A stretch of DNA of 16,972 bases from Ruminococcaceae bacterium UBA6857 (GTDB lineage Bacteria; Bacillota; Clostridia; Oscillospirales; Acutalibacteraceae): NCBI GenBank assembly GCA_002451715.1, contig DKDD01000042.1, positions 29,879-46,850 of the forward strand, read 5' to 3'. The translations under genes and the position numbers were made by a program. Below are positions 13,017-16,972 of the stretch, in pieces; the first letter of the stretch is position 1, and every line of letters begins with the position of its first letter. The notes beneath the pieces were generated by a model, which saw nothing but the letters and a program-made list of their open reading frames with translations, ran no database searches and had not been told where the DNA came from.

Positions 13017-14348
13017 ATGAGAATTCGACTCTCGGATCATTTTGCTTACAAAAATCTTCTTCGTTTTGTTTTTCCGACTATTCTTATGATGATTTTCACT
13101 TCGATTTACGGCGTTGTTGACGGACTTTTTATTTCGAACTTTGTCGGAAAGACCGCTTTTGCCGCGGTCAATTTTATTATGCCGTTTTTGATGATTCTCG
13201 GCGCGGTCGGTTTCATGATCGGTACCGGCGGAACGGCAATTGTTTCGCAAACGCTCGGTGAGGGCGATGAAGAAAAAGCAAACAGATATTTCTCTTTCCT
13301 CGTTTATTTTACCGCAATAAGCGGCGTTGTGATTGCAATTGTCGGCGAACTTGTAATTCCGGGTGTTACACGCTTGCTCAAAGCGAGCGACGATATGTTT
13401 GACATCTGCGTTCTTTATGCGCGTATAATCATGCTTGCCGTTCCGGCGTTCATGCTTCAAAACCTTTTTCAGGCGTTCTTCACAACGGCGGAAAAGCCAA
13501 AGCTCGGTTTTATTGTTACGTTCATTGCCGGCTGTACCAACATGGTGCTTGACGCCGTTGCGGTCGGTGTTTTGAAATGGGGCGTTGCCGGCGCGGCCAT
13601 CGCAACCGCCGTGAGCCAGCTTGTCGGCTCGGTGATTCCCATTGTTTATTTTGCGCGGAAAAACAAGAGTCTTCTGCGGCTTACTAAATGCTCATTTTAC
13701 GGCAAAATGCTTTTGAAAACCTGTACTAACGGCTCTTCGGAATTTGTCAGCAACATTTCCGGCTCGGTTGTCGGAATGGTTTTCAACGCGCAGCTCATGC
13801 GTTTTGCCGGCGAAGACGGCGTTTCGGCATACGGCGTAATGATGTATGTCTGCTTTATCTACATTGCGATTTTCATCGGCTATTCAATCGGAACCGCACC
13901 GATTATCGGCTACAATTACGGCGCGCAAAACCACAAGGAACTCAAAAATGTTTTCAAAAAAAGCCTTATTCTTATGGGCGCTTTCGGCGTATTGATGACT
14001 GTGCTTGCAATTGTTCTTGCGCCCGCGGTTTCAAAACTCTTTGTCGGCTATGACGAAGCACTTTGCGAAATGACAACAAAAGCGTTTTATCTTTTTTCGC
14101 TTTCGTTTCTTTTCTCGGGCTTCGGAATTTTCGGTTCGTCGCTTTTCACTGCGCTCGGAAACGGCGGAATTTCGGCGGCAATTTCGTTTTTGCGAACCCT
14201 TGTTTTCCAAATCGGTTCAGTTATGATTCTTCCGCTGATTTTCGGTGTTAACGGAATTTGGCTTTCAATGCTTTCGGCCGATGTGCTTTCAACGATTGTT
14301 ACGGTCATTTTCTTCTTTACCAAGAGGAAAAAGTATCATTTTGCGTAA
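13017..14348 (+). CDS. MATE-family multidrug/metabolite exporter
   Basis: The 443-residue integral membrane protein has the two-fold repeat and about 12 membrane helices of MATE transporters, which export cationic drugs or metabolites in exchange for sodium or protons. Recognisable segments are FVFPTILMMIFTSIYGVVDG at the start of the first repeat, GTGGTAIVSQTLGEGDEEKA, and GYSIGTAPIIGYNYGAQN in the second half. The style is close to the MepA-type clostridial branch. ATG 13017 follows AAAGGACGG. It stands alone between its own promoter and a terminator. The divergent or adjacent genes give no direct hint of substrate. It is not obviously linked to the XRE-cupin regulator, which has its own terminator. 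Confidence 0.93.
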   Translation: MRIRLSDHFAYKNLLRFVFPTILMMIFTSIYGVVDGLFISNFVGKTAFAAVNFIMPFLMILGAVGFMIGTGGTAIVSQTLGEGDEEKANRYFSFLVYFTAISGVVIAIVGELVIPGVTRLLKASDDMFDICVLYARIIMLAVPAFMLQNLFQAFFTTAEKPKLGFIVTFIAGCTNMVLDAVAVGVLKWGVAGAAIATAVSQLVGSVIPIVYFARKNKSLLRLTKCSFYGKMLLKTCTNGSSEFVSNISGSVVGMVFNAQLMRFAGEDGVSAYGVMMYVCFIYIAIFIGYSIGTAPIIGYNYGAQNHKELKNVFKKSLILMGAFGVLMTVLAIVLAPAVSKLFVGYDEALCEMTTKAFYLFSLSFLFSGFGIFGSSLFTALGNGGISAAISFLRTLVFQIGSVMILPLIFGVNGIWLSMLSADVLSTIVTVIFFFTKRKKYHFA

Positions 14349-14367
14349 TAAACCAAACCCAAAAACA

Positions 14368-14403
14368 AAAGTGTTGTTGCGTTTTTTGCAACAACACTTT
14401 TTT
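14368..14403. terminator. Bidirectional terminator between the MATE and M23 peptidase genes
   Basis: AAAGTGTTGTTGC (14368-14380) and GCAACAACACTTT (14388-14400) form a perfect 13-bp stem with a 7-base loop. T-rich sequence follows on both strands, so it can serve the two convergent genes. Confidence 0.92.
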
Positions 14404-14418
14404 ATAAGAAAGTATGAT

Positions 14419-15477
14419 TCAGGCAGTTTCGCCGCACGGCGAAAGTTTTTGAAGCTCCTGCGGCCAACGCTTGTCAATAATATCATATTTTCTGAAGTAA
14501 TCTTTGCTTTTTTCGTCTTTAACAACGGTTGCGCGGTTTTTTGAAAGAAGTTTCACAAGGTTATAAACATCGAGCCAGATTTGGTTTGTGCCCTCTTTTT
14601 GGCTTTCGTCAAAAACAAGCTGCATGCCGAAATGAAGATGAGGAACGGTCATTCCGTTGACGTTTTCTTTTGTCGAATAGCCGGTCATTCCCATATATCC
14701 GATCACCTGACCTGCTTTGACAAGCGAGCCTTGTTTTATGTTTGCGTGATACGGGTGGTCTTTTCTCAAGTGGGCATAGTAATAGGAACGTTTGTTATCG
14801 AACGAACGGATTCCGAGCCGCCAACCGCCGTATTGGTTCCAGCCGATACATTCAACCGTTCCTCCCTCAACCGCAACAATCGGCGTTCCGACGTTGCCCA
14901 AAAGGTCGTTCCCAAGGTGGCTTCTGCGGTAGCCGTAGGAGCGCGAAGAACCGAAGTCATCGTAATGGCTGTATGAAAAGCCTTCGGCAATCGGGCTGTA
15001 TGCAACAAGGCCGTAGCCGCTTTTGACCAAAATTCCTCCGTCTTTTTCAGGAACCTGCCGTTCATATTCGCCGAGAAGGCCGCCGAGTGCCGCCGAAAAC
15101 GCTTCGCGATAGTATGAAAAATATTTGTTTTCACCCATGAGGTCTTCGATTGTGTAGCTGTCTTTGAGAGTGTCAAGCATTTTTTGAATGTCCTTTTTCT
15201 TGTATCCGCTCCAGTTGTTGCCGTTTTTGCAGGCAAGATATGAAAGCGAATCAATCCAGCTGATGTGATAAAGTTTGTCGTGTGTTTCGATATCGAGTGC
15301 CATGGTGTCCTCAAGAGCGGAGAGGGAAACATTGAGTTCTGCCCATTTGATATATGCTTTTTTTGTTTCGTTTTCCTTTTCCGCACCGGCGAAAAAAACA
15401 ATCGCGAAAATAACAACCGCTGCCGAAAAGCAGAAAAGAAAAACGGCAAGTTTTTTGCGCCGGAGTCTGATTATCAT
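14419..15477 (-). CDS. Membrane-anchored M23 (LytM-type) peptidase
   Basis: The 352-residue protein starts at ATG 15477; a TTG at 15489 directly abuts the AAGGAG site and is less likely. A single N-terminal membrane helix (about residues 9-29) after a basic MIIRLRRKK anchors it with the body outside. Residues about 60-140 form an extra helical region of unknown role. The C-terminal M23 domain keeps the zinc and catalytic residues: H187 and D191 in HLGND, H236 in YYYAHL, and H280/H282 in PHLHFG. An active endopeptidase cutting peptidoglycan cross-bridges or stem peptides is therefore expected. A sporulation role such as that of SpoIIQ is possible but not shown. It lies downstream of uppP but is separated from it by a terminator. 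Confidence 0.9.
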   Translation of the reverse strand: MIIRLRRKKLAVFLFCFSAAVVIFAIVFFAGAEKENETKKAYIKWAELNVSLSALEDTMALDIETHDKLYHISWIDSLSYLACKNGNNWSGYKKKDIQKMLDTLKDSYTIEDLMGENKYFSYYREAFSAALGGLLGEYERQVPEKDGGILVKSGYGLVAYSPIAEGFSYSHYDDFGSSRSYGYRRSHLGNDLLGNVGTPIVAVEGGTVECIGWNQYGGWRLGIRSFDNKRSYYYAHLRKDHPYHANIKQGSLVKAGQVIGYMGMTGYSTKENVNGMTVPHLHFGMQLVFDESQKEGTNQIWLDVYNLVKLLSKNRATVVKDEKSKDYFRKYDIIDKRWPQELQKLSPCGETA

Positions 15478-15545
15478 AAGCTTTGCCAACTCCTTGCCAT
15501 AATCTTTTACCTTAAAGTTTATGCCGCAGTTTTTCCCGCAATTAC

Positions 15546-15586
15546 AAAAAAAAACCGCCGCAAAAGGGAAAAACCGATTGCGGCGG
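15546..15586 (-). terminator. Terminator of the murD-uppP operon
   Basis: CCGCCGCAA (15555-15563) and TTGCGGCGG (15578-15586) form a 9-bp stem with a 14-base loop. On the minus strand nine T residues follow (15554-15546). No clear promoter for the M23 gene was found in the 110 bases on its upstream side. Confidence 0.88.
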
Positions 15587-15607
15587 ATATATTAATATGT
15601 TGTTTTT

Positions 15608-16441
15608 TTATTTTGCAAACGCAAAGTAAATCATCACGATTACGCCGAGCGCAATGCGGTACCAGCCGAAAACTTTGAAGTCGTGTTTTTTGATGTAGCT
15701 CATGAGGAACTTGATTACGAAAAGCGAAACAACAAAAGCCGTTACCGAACCGACAAGCAAAATTGCAAGTTCGCTTCCTGTGAAAGCAAAGCCGAATTGT
15801 ATGAGTTTTATGAAGCTAAGACCGAACATTACGGGAACGGCAAGGAAGAACGTGAATTCCGCCGCCGCGGTTCTTGAAACGCCGATGATTAGCGCACCGA
15901 TGATTGTTGCGCCGGAACGCGACGTTCCGGGAATGATTGAAAGAACCTGAAAAAGTCCGATAAGCAGTGCGGTCTTGTAATCAATATCCGAAAGGCGTCT
16001 GATTGACGGGGTGCGCGTTTTGTTCCATTTTTCAACAAGGATGAATGCAACGCCATAAATTATGAGGGCGGCGGCAATAACAAATGGGGTTTCAAGGTGT
16101 GCGCTGATAAAATTATCAAAAAGAAGCGTCACAATTGCGCCGGGTATGCACGCAACAACAACCTTGAACCAAACCGAAAAAACTTTTTTGCGAACAACAA
16201 TTGTTTTTCTGTCTTCGCCGAGTCTGAACGGCCACATCTTTTTCCAAAACAAAAGAACAACGGCAAGAATCGCGCCGAGCTGAATGACAACAAAGAACAT
16301 GTCTTTGAATTCGTCGCTTGCGTTGATCTGTAAAAATTCGTCAACCAAAAGCATGTGACCGGTACTGCTGATCGGCAACCATTCGGTGATTCCCTCAACT
16401 ATGCCGAGAAAAATTACCTTTAAAAATTCAAGAATTTTCAA
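15608..16441 (-). CDS. uppP: Undecaprenyl-diphosphatase (bacitracin resistance)
   Basis: The 277-residue integral membrane enzyme removes one phosphate from undecaprenyl diphosphate to recycle the lipid carrier for peptidoglycan and other wall polymers. Both catalytic motifs are intact: the N-terminal segment with E16, E20 and H29 (VEGITEWLPISSTGH) and PGTSRSG with R175. The start is a TTG (16441) supported by a strong GGAGG seven bases upstream; no alternative in-frame start fits as well. The gene begins 14 bp after murD on the same strand and is probably cotranscribed with it. This is the BacA/UppP type, not the unrelated PAP2-type BcrC. Confidence 0.95.
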   Translation of the reverse strand: MKILEFLKVIFLGIVEGITEWLPISSTGHMLLVDEFLQINASDEFKDMFFVVIQLGAILAVVLLFWKKMWPFRLGEDRKTIVVRKKVFSVWFKVVVACIPGAIVTLLFDNFISAHLETPFVIAAALIIYGVAFILVEKWNKTRTPSIRRLSDIDYKTALLIGLFQVLSIIPGTSRSGATIIGALIIGVSRTAAAEFTFFLAVPVMFGLSFIKLIQFGFAFTGSELAILLVGSVTAFVVSLFVIKFLMSYIKKHDFKVFGWYRIALGVIVMIYFAFAK

Positions 16442-16455
16442 GCTTTAACCTCCGT

Positions 16456-16972
16456 TCAAAGCGCTTTGACAAGCTCTTTAAAAATGTTGCCGCGCTCCTG
16501 ATAGCACTTGAACATTCCCCATGAGGCGCAGGCGGGCGAAAGAAGAACATAATCGCCGCTCTTTGCGTTTTCGGCACAAAGTTTAACGGCTTCTTCCATG
16601 TTTTCGGCAAAGACATAATCTTTGAAGCCGATTTTTTCGCAGGCTTCGGCGATTTTCTCTCTTGTTTGACCGAGCAGAACAAGAAGTCTGACTTTGCCAG
16701 GAAAGCGGCTGACCCATTCGGCATAGTCGCTTTTTTTGTCATATCCGCCGCCGATGAGAAGTGTTGTTCCCGGCATTGCGTCAATTGCTTTGATTGCCGC
16801 GTCGGTGTTTGTTCCTTTTGAGTCGTTGTAATATTTGACGCCGTTCTTTTCACAGACATATTCGATTCTGTGTTCAACGGCAACAAAATGCTTGGTAACG
16901 GCTCTGATAATGTCAAGCGGAACGCCGAGACAGTAAGTCATTGCAACGGCCGCCATAATGTTTTCAAAGTTG
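16456..16972 (-). CDS. murD: UDP-N-acetylmuramoylalanine--D-glutamate ligase, C-terminal part (5' end cut off by window)
   Basis: About 171 residues of the C-terminal part are visible; the frame is open to the right edge of the window (NFENIMAAVAMTYCLG). MurD adds D-glutamate to UDP-MurNAc-L-Ala in the cytoplasm. Family marks are the HRIEYV segment at the start of the C-terminal domain, NDSKGTNTDAA (with the substrate-contact DSKGTN) and LLSPACASWGMF near the end. Most MurD proteins have Asp where Gly precedes MF here, a small deviation. The ATP-binding central domain lies off the window. The gene is followed by uppP on the same strand. Confidence 0.93.
   Translation of the reverse strand, partial: NFENIMAAVAMTYCLGVPLDIIRAVTKHFVAVEHRIEYVCEKNGVKYYNDSKGTNTDAAIKAIDAMPGTTLLIGGGYDKKSDYAEWVSRFPGKVRLLVLLGQTREKIAEACEKIGFKDYVFAENMEEAVKLCAENAKSGDYVLLSPACASWGMFKCYQERGNIFKELVKAL

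Noticed and set aside
14766..15449. Open frame of about 227 codons in another frame over the M23 peptidase gene
   Set aside because: Its translation is rich in Arg/Lys/Thr and lacks motifs, while the overlapping frame has a complete M23 catalytic set.
1..16972. CRISPR array, phage, transposon, toxin-antitoxin or defence system
   Set aside because: No direct repeat series, transposase, integrase, recombination site or paired small toxin/antitoxin genes could be recognised on either strand.

Overview
The window looks like chromosomal DNA of a Gram-positive Firmicute of the class Clostridia, probably an Oscillospirales/Ruminococcaceae-type gut anaerobe. This is inferred from the moderate GC content, strong AGGAGG-like ribosome binding sites, consensus sigma-A promoters, a T-box leader, a lysine riboswitch, AzlCD, and a PBP2/MinD/MgsA gene order that resembles the clostridial mre-mrd-min-mgsA cluster. 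No rRNA, tRNA, CRISPR array, insertion sequence or phage gene is seen. Almost every gene belongs to a known family, and the interest lies in how several of them deviate.

Bases 1-3096 (plus strand) hold the 3' part of a rod-type class B penicillin-binding protein (PBP2), a short MinD-like ATPase without the usual C-terminal membrane helix, and an MgsA-like protein in which several catalytic positions of methylglyoxal synthase are changed. Bases 3130-6639 form a T-box-controlled hisS-aspS operon ended by a strong terminator. Bases 6620-8168 hold a lone exported calcineurin-type metallophosphoesterase.

Bases 8195-11128 are a lysine-riboswitch-controlled polar amino acid ABC importer (binding lipoprotein, permease, ATPase). 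The binding lipoprotein appears to be a natural circular permutation: the sequence block that is normally the C-terminal lobe comes first, and the normal N-terminal lobe comes last. This is the most unusual feature of the window.

Bases 11127-12854 contain azlD and azlC (branched-chain amino acid exporter, minus strand), divergent from an XRE-cupin regulator. The two promoters face each other, so the leader transcripts should overlap, and each promoter carries a similar palindrome at its -10 box. Bases 12922-14403 hold a MATE-family exporter with its own promoter and terminator. On the minus strand, 14419-15477 encodes a membrane-anchored M23 peptidase, and 15546-16972 holds the end of murD followed by uppP, two genes of peptidoglycan precursor synthesis and lipid carrier recycling.

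Two themes run through the window: cell envelope growth (PBP2, MinD, M23, MurD, UppP) and amino-acid-responsive control (T-box, lysine riboswitch, AzlCD with a local regulator).
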